Origin: Gammaproteobacteria bacterium
GTDB taxonomy: Bacteria; Pseudomonadota; Gammaproteobacteria; Nevskiales; Nevskiaceae
Assembly (NCBI GenBank): GCA_026398815.1
Contig: JAPLSA010000017.1
Location: 62,001 to 126,000 of the forward strand
Direction of reading: 5' to 3'
Length of the DNA: 64,000 nucleotides
Shown here: one piece after another, positions 18,707 to 30,136 of the stretch
How the letters are laid out: each line of letters starts with the position of its first letter
Numbering within the stretch: position 1 is the stretch's first letter
Notes under the pieces: generated by a model
Database searches by the model: none
Told to the model about the DNA's origin: nothing
Seen by the model: the letters and a program-made list of their open reading frames with translations, nothing else
Position numbers and translations under genes: made by a program

Positions 18707-19563
18707 CGGGCGGGGGCGGGTGCAGCCGTCTGCGTGCGGTCGAGCACGTCGATGATTTCGCGGGTCACCAGATCCGGGCGCTTCCAGAGCACGAAATGTC
18801 CCTGGTCCGGCACCACGACGACCTTGCCGTTCGGCTTCGGCAGCCGCTTTTCGGCGTAGTCGGCGGTTTTCGGGTCGACCAGCTCGTCTTTCGCGCCCTG
18901 CACCACCGTCACCGGCATCCGCAGCCCGGCCCAGCGCGCGGTCTGCTTATTGAGTTCGTCGACCAGCACCATGATCTCGTCGTTCGACCAGGCGAACTCC
19001 TTCGGCGCCAGCGCCCGCACCGGCCAGTAGGTCATCGCCACGTTGTACCAGCGCGGCTGCTCGGTATCCGGGTCGATCGACGGCGCCACCAGCACCGCCC
19101 CGCGCACCAGCGCCGGATAGCGCATCGCCAGTTCGACGGCGATCGGCCCGCCCAGCGAGTGCCCGACGATCACCGTCGGCGCGCCGGGGCCGTCCAGCAG
19201 CGGCGCCAGCAGGCGCGCCTGATCGGCCATCAGCGGCGCCACCCGACCCGGATCGGAAGCGCCGAAGCCCGGGCGGTCGACGGCGATCAAGGTCGCCCGC
19301 TTCTGCAGTTCGGGATCGCCGAGGTAATGCGCCCAGGCCTTCCAGTCGCCAGGCGTGCCGTGCACGAACAGGATGCGCGCCGGACCACCGTCGATCTGCC
19401 AGTAGTGGATGGTGCGGTCGTCGATCCGGTACTGGCGTTCGACCGGCCGGGGCGGCGTCGGGAACAGTTCCTCGATGCTGCCGCGCGGATACGGCGGGTT
19501 CTTCGCCAGCGCGCCACAACTCGAAATCGCCAGAAGAACAGCAACCAAGACCCTGAAAGACAT
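18703..19563 (-). CDS. Exported alpha/beta hydrolase
   Basis: A 286-aa protein with a signal peptide (VLVAVLLAISSCGALA, cleavage near 21; the Cys might suit a lipoprotein, though no clear lipobox is present). Its core is an alpha/beta hydrolase: oxyanion region VHGTPGDW, nucleophile in VGHSLGGP near residue 138, an acidic residue in GAKDELVDPK and a catalytic His in PDQGHFVLW. The substrate is unknown. It sits between thyA and folA, coupled to folA by an ATGA overlap; the nucleotide pathway gives no obvious role for it. Confidence 0.85.
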   Translation of the reverse strand: MSFRVLVAVLLAISSCGALAKNPPYPRGSIEELFPTPPRPVERQYRIDDRTIHYWQIDGGPARILFVHGTPGDWKAWAHYLGDPELQKRATLIAVDRPGFGASDPGRVAPLMADQARLLAPLLDGPGAPTVIVGHSLGGPIAVELAMRYPALVRGAVLVAPSIDPDTEQPRWYNVAMTYWPVRALAPKEFAWSNDEIMVLVDELNKQTARWAGLRMPVTVVQGAKDELVDPKTADYAEKRLPKPNGKVVVVPDQGHFVLWKRPDLVTREIIDVLDRTQTAAPAPAR

Positions 19564-19578
19564 GGCCTTATGGACGAA

Positions 19579-20373
19579 TCAGACGGCGACCGGCGCCTTG
19601 ATGTGCGAGTGCGGATCGTAGCCGGCGAGCGTGAAGTCCTCGGGCCGGAACGCGAACAGGTCGGTCACCGCCGGGTTCAGCGTCATCGTCGGCAGCCCGC
19701 GCGGTTCGCGGCCGAGCTGCAGCCGGGCCTGTTCGAGATGGTTGCTGTACAGGTGGCAGTCGCCGCCGGTCCAGATGAACTCGCCGGGGGCCAGGCCGCA
19801 GACCTGGGCGATCATCAGGGTCAGCAGTGCATAGCTGGCGATGTTGAACGGCACGCCGAGGAAGATGTCGGCGCTGCGCTGGTACAGCTGGCAGCTCAGC
19901 CGGCCGTTCGCGATATAGAACTGGAACAGGGCGTGGCAGGGCATCAGCGCCATCTGGTCGAGTTCGCCGACATTCCAGGCCGAGACCAGCAGACGGCGGG
20001 AATCCGGCGTCTTGCGGATCTGCTCCAGCAGTTGCTGTATCTGGTCGATGTGGCGGCCGTCGGCGGTCGGCCACGACCGCCACTGACGCCCGTAGACCGG
20101 GCCGAGCTCGCCATCGGCGCGCGCCCATTCGTCCCAGATCGACACGCCGTTTTCCTTGAGCCAGGCGACGTTGGTGTCGCCCCGGAGGAACCACAGCAGC
20201 TCGACGATGATCGAGCGCAGGTGCAGCTTCTTGGTAGTCACCAGCGGGAAGCCGGCGGCCAGATCGAAGCGCATCTGATGACCGAAGATCGACCGCGTGC
20301 CGGTGCCGGTACGGTCTGTCTTCTCGGTGCCGGTCTCCAGAACAAGCTTCATCAGATCAAGATATTGGCGCAC
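19579..20373 (-). CDS. thyA: Thymidylate synthase
   Basis: A 264-aa enzyme, the standard bacterial length, that methylates dUMP to dTMP using methylene-tetrahydrofolate. The nucleophilic Cys is in [10 protein letters not shown] near residue 146; [20 protein letters not shown] and the C-terminal [18 protein letters not shown] region are conserved. Start ATG 20373 lies 4 bp after the lgt stop, so lgt, thyA, the hydrolase and folA form one minus-strand operon. Confidence 0.97.
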   Translation of the reverse strand: MRQYLDLMKLVLETGTEKTDRTGTGTRSIFGHQMRFDLAAGFPLVTTKKLHLRSIIVELLWFLRGDTNVAWLKENGVSIWDEWARADGELGPVYGRQWRSWPTADGRHIDQIQQLLEQIRKTPDSRRLLVSAWNVGELDQMALMPCHALFQFYIANGRLSCQLYQRSADIFLGVPFNIASYALLTLMIAQVCGLAPGEFIWTGGDCHLYSNHLEQARLQLGREPRGLPTMTLNPAVTDLFAFRPEDFTLAGYDPHSHIKAPVAV

Positions 20374-20377
20374 AAAC

Positions 20378-21187
20378 TTAATCCTGATTGCGGCGGTAGC
20401 CGATGATCATGAAGACCGCGCCCAGGGCCAGCATCGGCAGGCATAGCTGCATGCCCATCGTGAACCAGCCGGTGCCATACAGGTAACCGAGCTGGCTGTC
20501 CGGCACCCGGACGAATTCGACCGCGAAGCGGAACGTGCCGTAGAGGATCAGGAACAGGCCGCTGATCGCCATCCGGGGCCGTGGCTTCGAGCCGAACCAC
20601 CACAGGATCAACAGCATCGCCAGGCCTTCGAGCCCGGCTTCGTAGAGCATGCTCGGGTGGCGCGGAATACCGTCTTTCAGCGCCGGAAACACCATGCCCC
20701 AGGGCAGGTCGGTCGGCGCGCCGAACAGCTCGCCATTGATGAAGTTGCCGATGCGCCCGGTCAGCAGCCCGAACGGCACGGCGACGGCGATGAAGTCGGT
20801 CACCGTCCAGAAGCTCAGACGGTGCTGGATCGCATAGACCTGCATCGCCACCAGCACGCCGATCAGGCCGCCGTGGAAGGACATGCCGCCTTCCCAGATC
20901 CGGAAGATCACCGCCGGGTCTTTCAGGAAGATCAGCTGGCCGGCGGAATCGACGTTGTAGAAGAACGTGTAGCCGATCCGGCCGCCGAGGATCACACCGA
21001 TGACGCCGTAGAACAGCACGTCGGAGATGCGCTCCGGCGTCCAGAACGACAGCCACGGATAGCGCCCGCGACGCACGCTGAGCCAATAGAAACCGGCGAA
21101 GCCGAGCAGGTACATGATCCCGTACCAGTGGATCTTGACCGGCCCGAGCGCGAGCGCGACCGGGTTGATGTCGGGATGGGTCAGCAT
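20378..21187 (-). CDS. lgt: Prolipoprotein diacylglyceryl transferase
   Basis: A 269-aa polytopic inner-membrane enzyme that adds diacylglycerol to lipobox cysteines. Signatures: [11 protein letters not shown] near the start with the essential His/Tyr, [21 protein letters not shown], and the Lgt hallmark [13 protein letters not shown] near residue 143. First gene of the lgt-thyA-hydrolase-folA unit; lgt-thyA pairing is common in Gammaproteobacteria. Confidence 0.96.
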   Translation of the reverse strand: MLTHPDINPVALALGPVKIHWYGIMYLLGFAGFYWLSVRRGRYPWLSFWTPERISDVLFYGVIGVILGGRIGYTFFYNVDSAGQLIFLKDPAVIFRIWEGGMSFHGGLIGVLVAMQVYAIQHRLSFWTVTDFIAVAVPFGLLTGRIGNFINGELFGAPTDLPWGMVFPALKDGIPRHPSMLYEAGLEGLAMLLILWWFGSKPRPRMAISGLFLILYGTFRFAVEFVRVPDSQLGYLYGTGWFTMGMQLCLPMLALGAVFMIIGYRRNQD

Positions 21188-21224
21188 GCGGTCTGGAGGA
21201 GTGGTGGCCCGGCAGCCGGCGATG

Positions 21225-22421
21225 CTAGCCGACCTGCTCGTTGATCGTGGTGACGATGTAGCCCTTCAGGTAGCGGGTTTCCGGAATCGCCGGATGAACC
21301 GGGTGGTCCGGCCCCTGTTCCAGCGTTTCCAGGATCTGCAGACGCTTCGCCGCCGCCCGCGATTCACGCAGCAGCACGCGCTGCAGCTCGTCGGCGGCCA
21401 GATGGTGGGAGCAGGAGCAGGACACCAGCACGCCGCCCGGCGTCAGCAGATTCAGCGCCGCCCGGTTCAGGCGGCCGTACAGGCCCAGGCCTTCCTCATG
21501 GTCCCGCTTGCGCTTGATCAGCGCCGGCGGATCGACGACGACGACATCGAACCGGCGGCCGTCGACCGCCAGCTGCTTCATCACTTCGAGCGCATCGCCC
21601 TTCAGCGTTTCCAGCGTGCGGCCGTTGAGCGCGGCATTGCGCTCGGCGGCGGCCAGTGCCGGGGCCGAGGAATCGACGCAGGCCGCGCTCGCCGCGCCGT
21701 GGCCGAGGCTGCGCAGCGCCCAGCCGCCGGCGTAGGAGAAGACGTCCAGCACCGCCGAATCCGGCTTGATGTAGCGGGCCAGCCGGTCACGGTTGTCGCG
21801 CTGGTCGAAGAACCAGCCGGTCTTCTGGCCGCCGCGCATGGCGATCTCGAACTTCACGCCGGATTCCTCGATGACCACCGTTTCCGGGACGTCACCGACT
21901 TCCTCGACGTACAGCGGCAGGTTCTCGGCCTCGCGGGCGGCGCTGTCGTTGCGCAGCACGATGCCGCGCGGCTGGAACGTCGCCTGCAGGGCCTCGATCA
22001 GCCGGCCTTTCAGATGCTCCATGCCGGCGGTGCCGATCTGCACCACCAGCACATCGCCGTAGCGATCGACGACCAGCCCCGGCAGGCCGTCGGCCTCGCC
22101 GAACACCAGCCGGTAATGCGGGGTCGGATACAGCCGCGCACGCAGCGCGGCGGCGGCGGCCAGGCGCCGGGACAGCCAGTCGGCATCGAACACGGCGTCG
22201 TACTGGCCGGTCAGCAGGCGACCGCAGAGCAGCGCCTGCGGATTGATGTAGCCGGCGCCGATCGGCTTGCCGCGGCCATCCTCGAAGCGGCACAGGCTGC
22301 CTGCCGCGACACCCTTGATCGGCGTGCGCGCGGTGTCGATTTCGTTGGAATAGATCCACAGATGGCCGGCGCGCAGACGCCGGTCCTCCTGGGCTTTCAG
22401 GCGGATGATCAGATTGGACAA
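21225..22421 (-). CDS. rlmI: 23S rRNA m5C methyltransferase RlmI-type
   Basis: A 398-aa SAM-dependent methyltransferase with an N-terminal PUA domain (LRAGHLWIYSNEI), a central EEVGDVPETVVIEESGVKF segment, and a Rossmann core (VLDVFSYAGGWAL near 229). The catalytic region shows VVVDPPALIKRK followed by VSCSCSHHL, the pattern of the YccW/RlmI family that methylates C1962 of 23S rRNA. The C-terminus TRYLKGY is conserved. It is divergent from the nuo operon across 161 bp. Confidence 0.9.
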   Translation of the reverse strand: MSNLIIRLKAQEDRRLRAGHLWIYSNEIDTARTPIKGVAAGSLCRFEDGRGKPIGAGYINPQALLCGRLLTGQYDAVFDADWLSRRLAAAAALRARLYPTPHYRLVFGEADGLPGLVVDRYGDVLVVQIGTAGMEHLKGRLIEALQATFQPRGIVLRNDSAAREAENLPLYVEEVGDVPETVVIEESGVKFEIAMRGGQKTGWFFDQRDNRDRLARYIKPDSAVLDVFSYAGGWALRSLGHGAASAACVDSSAPALAAAERNAALNGRTLETLKGDALEVMKQLAVDGRRFDVVVVDPPALIKRKRDHEEGLGLYGRLNRAALNLLTPGGVLVSCSCSHHLAADELQRVLLRESRAAAKRLQILETLEQGPDHPVHPAIPETRYLKGYIVTTINEQVG

Positions 22422-22512
22422 GGAAAGGTCGTCGCGTGGAGCCCGAGACAGGGTGTCATCGGGAAGTTGTTCTGCGTATCATACCGATCATCTGAAAAAA
22501 GACCCCTTGCCG

Positions 22513-22539
22513 CGACGTTTTGATGCCTCATCAACGTCG
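22513..22539 (+). promoter_or_regulatory. Hairpin in the nuo operon leader
   Basis: Inverted repeat CGACGTT-TT-GATG / CATC-AACGTCG: 11 pairs with a 2-nt bulge and a CCT loop, 44 bp before the chosen nuoA start. No T-tract follows, so it is not a simple terminator. I see no convincing -35/-10 pair in this gap. Confidence 0.5.
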
Positions 22540-22582
22540 GGATTCGGGCTAAGTGCCAGCGATCTTGAGAGAACGATCAGAC

Positions 22583-23041
22583 GTGGAATTCCTGACCGCG
22601 TTTACACCCCAGACCTGGGCCTTCGGCATTTATGTCGCGGCGGTCATCTTCGTCGTGGCGCTGATGGTGGGCCTGTCATCGCTGCTTGGCAGCCGCAACA
22701 ACGGCCGCGCGAAAAATGAAGCTTTCGAATCGGGCGTCGTCGGTGTCGGCGGCGGACATTTGCGTTTTTCGGCCAAGTTCTACCTGGTCGCCATGTTCTT
22801 CGTGATTTTCGATCTCGAAGCGGTGTTCCTGTATGCCTGGGCGGTGTCGGTTCGCGAAAGCGGCTGGGCCGGTTTCATCGAAGCCTGCATTTTCATTGGG
22901 GTACTGCTGATCGGCCTCGTCTATGTCTGGCGGCTGGGCGGCCTGGACTGGGCGCCGAAGTCACGTGCCGGGAAACGCAGCCTGCCGCAGCTCGATCCGC
23001 CGGCCGACATCGTCGTGCCGCCCGCGCCCATCAAGAACTGA
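22583..23041 (+). CDS. nuoA: NADH-quinone oxidoreductase subunit A
   Basis: A 152-aa membrane subunit of complex I with three helices (about 12-34, 70-92, 98-120) and the conserved ESGVVGVGG and [13 protein letters not shown] stretches. The C-terminal 25 residues are proline-rich and longer than in E. coli. I chose GTG 22583 (VEFLTAF); another GTG at 22553 would add ten residues. A GAGAGA lies upstream of the chosen start. First of 13 genes, divergent from rlmI. Confidence 0.92.
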   Translation: MEFLTAFTPQTWAFGIYVAAVIFVVALMVGLSSLLGSRNNGRAKNEAFESGVVGVGGGHLRFSAKFYLVAMFFVIFDLEAVFLYAWAVSVRESGWAGFIEACIFIGVLLIGLVYVWRLGGLDWAPKSRAGKRSLPQLDPPADIVVPPAPIKN

Positions 23042-23053
23042 ACCTTCGCGACC

Positions 23054-23716
23054 ATGGAATACGCTCTCAAGCGCATCGACAAGAACGGCAAGACGCACTC
23101 CCCGACCCCACCCGGCGTTAACGCCGGCGAGGGCTACATCGAGGACGAGGTGCGCAAGAACATCGTCCTGACCAAGCTGTCGGACCTCGTCAACTGGAGC
23201 CGCAAGAACTCGATCTGGCCGTACAATTTCGGCATTTCCTGCTGCTACGTCGAAATGGCCACCGCGTTCACCGCGGTGCATGACCTGGCCCGGTTCGGCT
23301 CGGAAGTGATCCGTGCGTCGCCGCGCCAGGCCGATCTGATCGTCATCGCCGGCACCTGCTTCCAGAAGATGGCGCCGGTCGTGCAGCGTCTGTACGAGCA
23401 GATGCTGGAACCGCGCTGGGTGATCTCGATGGGTTCCTGCGCCAACTCCGGCGGCATGTACGACATCTACTCCGTGGTCCAGGGCGTCGACAAATTCCTG
23501 CCGGTCGACGTCTACATCCCCGGCTGCCCGCCGCGCCCCGAAGCGTTCCTGCAGGCCCTGATGCTGCTGCAAGATTCGATCACCCAGGAACAGCGTCCGC
23601 TGTCGTGGGTGGTGGGTGATCAGGGCGTCTATCGCAAACCCATGCCCGCCGAACGTGATCGCAAGCAGGCCGAGCGCAACGCGCAAACGATCCTGCGCAG
23701 TCCCGATTCCGTCTGA
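23054..23716 (+). CDS. nuoB: NADH-quinone oxidoreductase subunit B
   Basis: A 220-aa subunit that holds the terminal cluster N2, which reduces quinone. The ligand cysteines are in [29 protein letters not shown] and [10 protein letters not shown] 28-residue N-terminal tail precedes the core. Starts 12 bp after nuoA. Confidence 0.97.
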   Translation: MEYALKRIDKNGKTHSPTPPGVNAGEGYIEDEVRKNIVLTKLSDLVNWSRKNSIWPYNFGISCCYVEMATAFTAVHDLARFGSEVIRASPRQADLIVIAGTCFQKMAPVVQRLYEQMLEPRWVISMGSCANSGGMYDIYSVVQGVDKFLPVDVYIPGCPPRPEAFLQALMLLQDSITQEQRPLSWVVGDQGVYRKPMPAERDRKQAERNAQTILRSPDSV

Positions 23717-23730
23717 GGCACCTTTAACCG

Positions 23731-25518
23731 ATGGCCGACGACGCCCCTCGCAATCCCAACATCCTGCCGCCGGTGGTGCTGCCGCCGGTGGTCCGTGAGC
23801 TGTTCGATCGCTTCGGCGAGCAGAACCTCGTCTACCAGCAGGGCAAGGACGATGCACCCACCGTCTGGGTGCCGCTGGAACTGCGCGACCCGGTGCTGGT
23901 GTTCCTCAAGCACCACGTGCCGAAGCCGTACAAGATGCTGCTGGACTTCCATGCGGTAGACGAGCGCATGCGCCGTCATCGCGAAGGCCTGCCGCCGTCG
24001 GACTTCACGCTGTTCTACCACCTGCTGTCGATCGACCGGAATTCCGACGTCCGCATCAAGGTGGCGCTGCTCGGCGAGTTCCCGGCCGTCAAGTCGATCG
24101 TGCCGATCTACGCGAACGCCAACTGGTACGAGCGCGAGACCTGGGACTTGTTCGGCATCAAGTTCGAGGGCCATCCGAACCTGCAGCGCATCCTGCTGCC
24201 GCGTTACTGGAAGGGTCATCCGCTGCGCAAGGAGTACCCGGCGCGCGCGACCGAATTCGATCCCTATCTGCTGACCGCCGGCCGCCAGGACGAGGAGCAG
24301 AATGCGCTGATGTTCAACCCCGAGGAATGGGGCATGAAGCGGTCCGAGAAGGACCACGACTACATGTTCCTGAACCTCGGCCCAAACCATCCTTCGGCCC
24401 ACGGTGCGTTCCGCATCGTGCTGCAGCTCGATGGCGAGGAAATCGTCGACTGCGTGCCCGACATCGGCTACCACCATCGTGGTGCCGAGAAGATGGCGGA
24501 ACGCCAGTCCTGGCACACGTTCATCCCGTACACCGACCGCATCGATTATCTCGGCGGCGTGATGAACAACCTGCCGTACGTGCTGGCGGTCGAGCGCCTG
24601 GCCGGCATCAAGGTGCCGGCGCGGGTCGACACCATCCGCATCATGATGGGCGAGTTCTTCCGCATCACCTCGCACCTGCTGTTCCTCGGCACGTTCATCC
24701 AGGACGTCGGCGCGATGACGCCGATCTTCTTCATGTTCACCGACCGGCAGAAGGCCTACGACGTCATCGAAGCCGTCACCGGCTTCCGCATGCATCCGGC
24801 CTGGTACCGGATCGGCGGCGTCGCCCATGACCTGCCGCAGGGCTGGGACCGCAAGGTCAAGGAATTCCTCGACTGGTTCCCGAAGCGGCTCGACGAATAC
24901 CAGCGCGCTGCGCTCGACAACTCGATCCTGCGCAAGCGCACCCGCAACGTCGCCCAGTACAACGGCGCCGAAGCCGTGGAATGGGGCATCACCGGCCCCG
25001 GCCTGCGCGCCACCGGCGTCGACTACGACCTGCGCAAGAAGCGGCCGTATTCCGGCTACGAGAACTTCGAGTTCGAAGTGCCGCTCGGTAGCAACGGCGA
25101 TGCCTTCGATCGCGCGATTGTCCGCATCAACGAGATGCGCGAAAGCTGCAAGATCATCCGCCAGTGCATGACCCACATGCCGGCCGGCCCGTACAAGGCC
25201 GATCATCCGCTGACCTGTCCGCCGCCAAAGGACCGCACGCTCAAGGACATCGAAACGCTGATCACCCACTTCCTCGGCGTCAGCTGGGGCCCGGTGATGC
25301 CGCCGAACGAGTCCTGCCAGCTGATCGAGGCGACGAAGGGCATCAACAGCTACTACCTGACGTCCGATGGCTCGACGATGAGCTACCGCACGCGCATCCG
25401 CACGCCGAGCTTCGCGCATCTGCAGGCGATTCCCTACATCATCAAAGGCGCACAGATCCCTGACCTGATCATGCTGCTCGCCACCATTGACTTCGTGATG
25501 GCCGATGTCGACCGCTAA
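23731..25518 (+). CDS. nuoCD: NADH-quinone oxidoreductase fused subunits C and D
   Basis: A 595-aa fusion: a NuoC domain at about 20-190 ([21 protein letters not shown]) and a 49-kDa NuoD domain from about 210 ([33 protein letters not shown]), which forms the quinone pocket with NuoB. The NiFe-hydrogenase-like C-terminus [18 protein letters not shown] is complete. A single uninterrupted frame shows that the C-D fusion is genuine, as in Enterobacteria and Pseudomonas. Confidence 0.97.
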   Translation: MADDAPRNPNILPPVVLPPVVRELFDRFGEQNLVYQQGKDDAPTVWVPLELRDPVLVFLKHHVPKPYKMLLDFHAVDERMRRHREGLPPSDFTLFYHLLSIDRNSDVRIKVALLGEFPAVKSIVPIYANANWYERETWDLFGIKFEGHPNLQRILLPRYWKGHPLRKEYPARATEFDPYLLTAGRQDEEQNALMFNPEEWGMKRSEKDHDYMFLNLGPNHPSAHGAFRIVLQLDGEEIVDCVPDIGYHHRGAEKMAERQSWHTFIPYTDRIDYLGGVMNNLPYVLAVERLAGIKVPARVDTIRIMMGEFFRITSHLLFLGTFIQDVGAMTPIFFMFTDRQKAYDVIEAVTGFRMHPAWYRIGGVAHDLPQGWDRKVKEFLDWFPKRLDEYQRAALDNSILRKRTRNVAQYNGAEAVEWGITGPGLRATGVDYDLRKKRPYSGYENFEFEVPLGSNGDAFDRAIVRINEMRESCKIIRQCMTHMPAGPYKADHPLTCPPPKDRTLKDIETLITHFLGVSWGPVMPPNESCQLIEATKGINSYYLTSDGSTMSYRTRIRTPSFAHLQAIPYIIKGAQIPDLIMLLATIDFVMADVDR

Positions 25519-26065
25519 CTCCAGCTCGAACCCGAGCGCCGATGTCATCAAGCTGGCCGACCTGGTCGCCAGCGCCTCGCTGCCGCCGACCGACGGCTAT
25601 CGGATGTCCGATGAGGAACGTCATGAAATCGAGGAATGCCTGCATCACTACGACGACAACCGCGCGGCGTCGATCGACGCGCTGAAGATCGTCCAGAAGA
25701 AGCACGGCTGGGTGCCGGATGGCGCGATCGCCGAGATCGGGAAGGTCATCGGCATTCCGGCGGCGGACGTCGAAGGTGTCGCCACCTTCTACAACCTGAT
25801 CTTCCGGCGGCCGGTCGGTCGCAACGTGATCAAGATTTGCGACAGCATTTCCTGCTACCTGACCGGCTATGACGAGGTGCGCAACGCGATCAGCGCGCAT
25901 TTGCGGATCAACCTCGGCCAGACCACGCCGGACAACCGCTACACGCTGCTGCCGATCTGCTGCCTTGGCGCCTGCGACAAGGGCCCGGTCGCGATGATCA
26001 ACGACGACACCCACGGCAACCTGTCGCCGGACACGATTCCCGCCCTCTTGGAGCAGTACAAGTGA
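25505..26065 (+). CDS. nuoE: NADH-quinone oxidoreductase subunit E
   Basis: A 186-aa thioredoxin-fold subunit of the NADH-oxidising module with the N1a 2Fe-2S cluster. Ligands are the Cys pair in [10 protein letters not shown] and the pair in [10 protein letters not shown]. Its start lies inside nuoCD (14-bp overlap). A 30-residue N-terminal extension is rich in Ser and Ala. Confidence 0.96.
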   Translation: MSTANSSSNPSADVIKLADLVASASLPPTDGYRMSDEERHEIEECLHHYDDNRAASIDALKIVQKKHGWVPDGAIAEIGKVIGIPAADVEGVATFYNLIFRRPVGRNVIKICDSISCYLTGYDEVRNAISAHLRINLGQTTPDNRYTLLPICCLGACDKGPVAMINDDTHGNLSPDTIPALLEQYK

Positions 26066-27375
26066 CTGCAGACCTGTCCGAAACCAAGCCGCTGACTGCG
26101 CGCATCGTCGCCGGTCGCGCGCCGCTGAACCTCAAGGAATACGAAGCCGCCGGCGGCTACCGCGCCGTCCGCAAGGCCCTGAAGGAACTGACGCCGGCCG
26201 ATGTCACCAAGGCGGTCAAGGACGCCAACCTGCGCGGCCGCGGCGGCGCCGGCTTCCCGACCGGCGTCAAGTGGGGTCTGGTGCCGAGCCTGGAAAAGGC
26301 GCCAGGCAGCCGCTACCTGGTCTGCAATGCCGACGAGATGGAGCCGGGCACCTTCAAAGACCGGCTGCTGATGGAATCCGACCCGCACCAGATGGTCGAG
26401 TCGATGATCGTCGCCGGCTACGCGATCCAGGCCACCCGCGCCTACATTTTCCTGCGTGGCGAGTACATCGAGGCGGCGAAGAACCTCAACGCCGCGATCG
26501 CCGAAGCAAACGCCGCCGGCTATCTGGGTCGCGACATCCTCGGCTCCGGCTGGAGCATGGACCTGCACGTCCACACCGGCGCTGGCCGCTACATCTGCGG
26601 CGAGGAAACCGCGCTGATCAATTCGCTGGAAGGCCGTCGCGCCAACCCGCGCGCCAAGCCGCCGTTCCCGGCAATTGCCGGCCTCTGGGGCCGGCCGACG
26701 GTGGTCAACAACGTCGAATCGCTGTGCAACGTGCCGCACATCGTCAACAACGGTTCGGCCTGGTTTCTGGGCCTGAACCAGGGCAAGTCGAAGGACGGCG
26801 GCACCAAGCTCTACGGCTGCTCCGGCCGCGCCAAGCGCACTGGCATCTGGGAGCTGCCGATCGGCACCACGGCGCGCGAGATTCTCGAAGAACACGCCGG
26901 CGGCATGAAGGACGGCCTGAAGCTCAAGGCCTGGCTGCCGGGCGGCGCCTCGACCGATTTCCTGATGCCCGAGCATCTCGATCTGGCGATGGATTTCGAC
27001 ACCATCGCCAAGGCCGGCTCGCGCATGGGCACCGGCCTGCTGACGGTGGTCGATGACCGCCAGAACATGGTCAGCGTGGTGCGCAACCTCGAAGATTTCT
27101 TCGCTCGCGAATCCTGCGGCTGGTGCACGCCCTGCCGTGACGGCCTGCCGTGGACCTACAAGACGCTGGTGGCGATGGAAAAGGGCGAAGGCCGCCCGGG
27201 CGACATCGAGCAGCTCGAGAAGATGACCCGCTTCCTGGCTCCCGGCCGCCCGTTCTGCGCACATGCGCCGGGTGCGATGGAGCCGCTGCAATCGGCGCTG
27301 AAGTTCTTCCGCGGCGAATTCGAAGCAACGATCAAGAAGATCGACCAGACCACTGCGACCCACGCAGCGGCCTGA
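26062..27375 (+). CDS. nuoF: NADH-quinone oxidoreductase subunit F
   Basis: A 437-aa flavoprotein subunit that oxidises NADH. The NADH/FMN glycine-rich motif is [17 protein letters not shown] near 60-80; the FMN region has [14 protein letters not shown]; the N3 4Fe-4S ligands are [11 protein letters not shown] near 353 and the later [11 protein letters not shown] start in a GTGA overlap with the nuoE stop. Confidence 0.97.
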   Translation: MTADLSETKPLTARIVAGRAPLNLKEYEAAGGYRAVRKALKELTPADVTKAVKDANLRGRGGAGFPTGVKWGLVPSLEKAPGSRYLVCNADEMEPGTFKDRLLMESDPHQMVESMIVAGYAIQATRAYIFLRGEYIEAAKNLNAAIAEANAAGYLGRDILGSGWSMDLHVHTGAGRYICGEETALINSLEGRRANPRAKPPFPAIAGLWGRPTVVNNVESLCNVPHIVNNGSAWFLGLNQGKSKDGGTKLYGCSGRAKRTGIWELPIGTTAREILEEHAGGMKDGLKLKAWLPGGASTDFLMPEHLDLAMDFDTIAKAGSRMGTGLLTVVDDRQNMVSVVRNLEDFFARESCGWCTPCRDGLPWTYKTLVAMEKGEGRPGDIEQLEKMTRFLAPGRPFCAHAPGAMEPLQSALKFFRGEFEATIKKIDQTTATHAAA

Positions 27376-27397
27376 TCACAACGGATACGACACCCAC

Positions 27398-30136
27398 GTG
27401 GCCATCATTCACGTAGACGGCAAGGAACATTCGGTCAACGGAGCAGACAACCTGCTCAAGGCCTGCCTGAGCCTCGGACTCGACATCCCCTACTTCTGCT
27501 GGCATCCGGCGCTCGGCAGCGTCGGCTCGTGCCGGCAGTGCGCCGTCAAGCAGTACCGCGACCAGAACGACACCGTCGGCCGCATCGTCATGTCGTGCAT
27601 GGCCCCGGCCAGTGACGGCACCTGGATCTCGATCGACGATGCGGAAGCCAAGGCCTTCCGTGAAAGCGTCATCGAGTGGCTGATGTCCAACCACCCGCAC
27701 GACTGCCCGGTCTGCGAAGAAGGCGGCCACTGCCATCTGCAGGACATGACCGTGATGACCGGCCATGCCTCGCGCAGCTACCGCTTCACCAAGCGCACCC
27801 ACAACAACCAGGAACTCGGGCCATTTATCGGCCACGAGATGAACCGCTGCATCGCCTGCTACCGCTGCGTCCGCTACTACAAGGATTACGCGGGCGGCAA
27901 GGATCTCGGTGTCTACGGCTCGGCCAGCCGCGTCTACTTCGGCCGCGCCGAGGACGGCGTGCTGGAATCCGAATTCTCGGGAAATCTCACCGAGGTCTGC
28001 CCAACCGGCGTGTTCACCGATAAGACCCACAGCGAACGCTACAACCGCAAGTGGGACATGCAGTTCGCACCCAGCGTCTGCCAGGGCTGCTCGGTGGGCT
28101 GCAACATCTCGCCCGGCGAACGCTACGGCGAACTACGCCGCATCGAGAACCGCTACAACGGCTCGGTCAACCACTATTTCCTTTGCGACCGCGGCCGCTT
28201 CGGCTACGGCTTCGTCAACAACAAGGACCGTCCGCGCCAGCCGCTGGTGAAGCGCGGCGATGCACTGGTCGCGGTCGGTGCTGACGAAGCGCTGCTGAAC
28301 GCAGCGAACCTGATGAAGACCGCCAAGGGCCTGGTCGGCATCGGTTCGCCGCGTGCCAGCCTGGAATCGAATTTCGCGCTGCGCCAGCTGGTCGGCAGCG
28401 CTCACTACTTCGACGGTCATGCCGACGCCGAAGGCCGGCTGGTCAAGCGCGTCGCCGAGGTGCTGCGCACCGGCCCGGTGCCGGCGGCCACCCTGCGCGG
28501 CATCGAATCGGCGGACGCCGCGCTGGTGCTCGGCGAAGACATCATCAACACCGCGCCGCGCGTGGCGCTGGCGCTGCGTCAGGTGGCACGCGGCAAGGCC
28601 ACCCAGATGGCGGCCGAGAAGCACATCCCGGACTGGCAGGCGATCGCGATTGCCGACATCGGCATGCATCACAAGCATCCGATCTTCATCGCCACGCCGG
28701 ATGCGACGCGGATCGACGAGATTGCCAAGGACGCCGTGCGCGCCGCGCCGGCCGACATCGCCCGCCTCGGCTATGCCGTCGCCCATCTGATCGACCCGGC
28801 CGCCCCTGCGGTTGCCGATCTCGATGCCGCGAGCGCCGAACGCGCGCGGCAGATCGCCGACACGCTGCTGGCCTCGACCAAGGCCGTGATCGTGTCCGGC
28901 ACCGGTGCCGGTTCGGAATCGGTGATCAACGCCGCGGCGAACGTCGCCTGGGCGCTGCATGGCCGTGGCAAGGTCGTCGAACTGGTGTTGGCCGTGCCGG
29001 AAGCCAACAGCCTCGGCACCGCGCTGATCGGTGCGCCGGGCCTGGACGAAGCCTTCAAGGCGATCGAATCCGGCCGCGCCGACACGCTGGTGGTACTGGA
29101 GAACGATCTCTACCGCCGCGCGCCGAAGGCTCGCGTCGACGCCGTGCTGGCCAAGGTGCGGCTGGTGGTCATCGACCATCAGCTGACCGACACCGCCGCT
29201 CGCGCCGAACTGCTGCTGTCGGCCGGCAGTTTCGCCGAAGCCGATGGCACCCTGGTGTCCAACGAAGGTCGCGCGCAGCGCTATTTCCAGGTCTACGAGC
29301 CGGCCTACTACAAGCCGGATACGGTGATCCGTGAAAGCTGGAACTGGCTGCACGGCATCCGTGCCCAGCAGCTCGGCCAGGCCACCGTCTGGACCCAGCT
29401 GGATCATGCGACGGCCGAAATCGCCGCTGTGCTGCCGGCGCTGGCGCGGATCACCGAGGCGGCGCCAAACGCCCAGTTCCGCATCACCGGACTGAAGATC
29501 GCCCGCGAACCGCATCGCTATTCCGGCCGCACGGCGATGCGCGCCAACCTGTCGGTGCACGAGCCGCGCCAGCCGCAGGATGCCGACACCGCGCTGGCCT
29601 TCTCGATGGAAGGCCACAACGGCGTGCAGGCCGGGGATCGCCCCGCCGCGCTGACCCCGTTCGCCTGGGCGCCGGGCTGGAACTCGCCGCAGTCCTGGAA
29701 CAAGTACACCGACACCGTCGGCGGTCATTCGCTCGGCGGCGATGCCGGCGTGCGGATCATCGAGCCGGCGGCCAACGCACCGAAGGTGCCGGCCTACGCC
29801 AACCACGTGCCTGCCGCATTCAAGGCCAGCATGGCGGAACTGCAGGTGGTCGCCTCGCAGCACATCTTCGGCAGCGACGAGCTGTCGGCAAAGGCGGCGC
29901 CGGTGCAGAGCCGCATTCCGGCCGCCCATGTCGCGCTGAACGCGGCCGACGCCGCAGCGCTGGGGCTGAAGGACGGCGCGCTGGTGGATGTGCAGCTCGA
30001 TGGCCAGACGCTTCGCCTGCCGCTGCAGCAGCGCGCCGAACTGGCGCGTGGCCTGCTGGTGCTGCCGGTGTTGCCGGGCGTGCCGTTCGCCGCCGTCGGC
30101 GGCGTGGCCCGGATCAACGGAGCGACCGGCGCATGA
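27398..30136 (+). CDS. nuoG: NADH-quinone oxidoreductase subunit G
   Basis: A 912-aa iron-sulfur subunit. The N-terminal ferredoxin-like region carries N1b ([15 protein letters not shown]), N5 ([16 protein letters not shown]) and N4 ([11 protein letters not shown]) ligands. It also keeps the extra N7 set (CQGCSVGC plus a Cys in [10 protein letters not shown]), which only some bacteria retain. The rest is a molybdopterin-oxidoreductase-like domain. The start codon is GTG 27398 (reads [11 protein letters not shown]). Confidence 0.96.
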   Translation: MAIIHVDGKEHSVNGADNLLKACLSLGLDIPYFCWHPALGSVGSCRQCAVKQYRDQNDTVGRIVMSCMAPASDGTWISIDDAEAKAFRESVIEWLMSNHPHDCPVCEEGGHCHLQDMTVMTGHASRSYRFTKRTHNNQELGPFIGHEMNRCIACYRCVRYYKDYAGGKDLGVYGSASRVYFGRAEDGVLESEFSGNLTEVCPTGVFTDKTHSERYNRKWDMQFAPSVCQGCSVGCNISPGERYGELRRIENRYNGSVNHYFLCDRGRFGYGFVNNKDRPRQPLVKRGDALVAVGADEALLNAANLMKTAKGLVGIGSPRASLESNFALRQLVGSAHYFDGHADAEGRLVKRVAEVLRTGPVPAATLRGIESADAALVLGEDIINTAPRVALALRQVARGKATQMAAEKHIPDWQAIAIADIGMHHKHPIFIATPDATRIDEIAKDAVRAAPADIARLGYAVAHLIDPAAPAVADLDAASAERARQIADTLLASTKAVIVSGTGAGSESVINAAANVAWALHGRGKVVELVLAVPEANSLGTALIGAPGLDEAFKAIESGRADTLVVLENDLYRRAPKARVDAVLAKVRLVVIDHQLTDTAARAELLLSAGSFAEADGTLVSNEGRAQRYFQVYEPAYYKPDTVIRESWNWLHGIRAQQLGQATVWTQLDHATAEIAAVLPALARITEAAPNAQFRITGLKIAREPHRYSGRTAMRANLSVHEPRQPQDADTALAFSMEGHNGVQAGDRPAALTPFAWAPGWNSPQSWNKYTDTVGGHSLGGDAGVRIIEPAANAPKVPAYANHVPAAFKASMAELQVVASQHIFGSDELSAKAAPVQSRIPAAHVALNAADAAALGLKDGALVDVQLDGQTLRLPLQQRAELARGLLVLPVLPGVPFAAVGGVARINGATGA

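Noticed and set aside
22553-22582. Earlier GTG start for nuoA
   Set aside because: Would add ten polar residues (PAILRERSD) not seen in NuoA; the second GTG at 22583 has a better-placed purine stretch, though the choice is not certain.
23629-25551. 640-codon antisense open frame opposite nuoCD
   Set aside because: Mirrors codon bias of nuoCD; no recognisable motif and no ribosome site.
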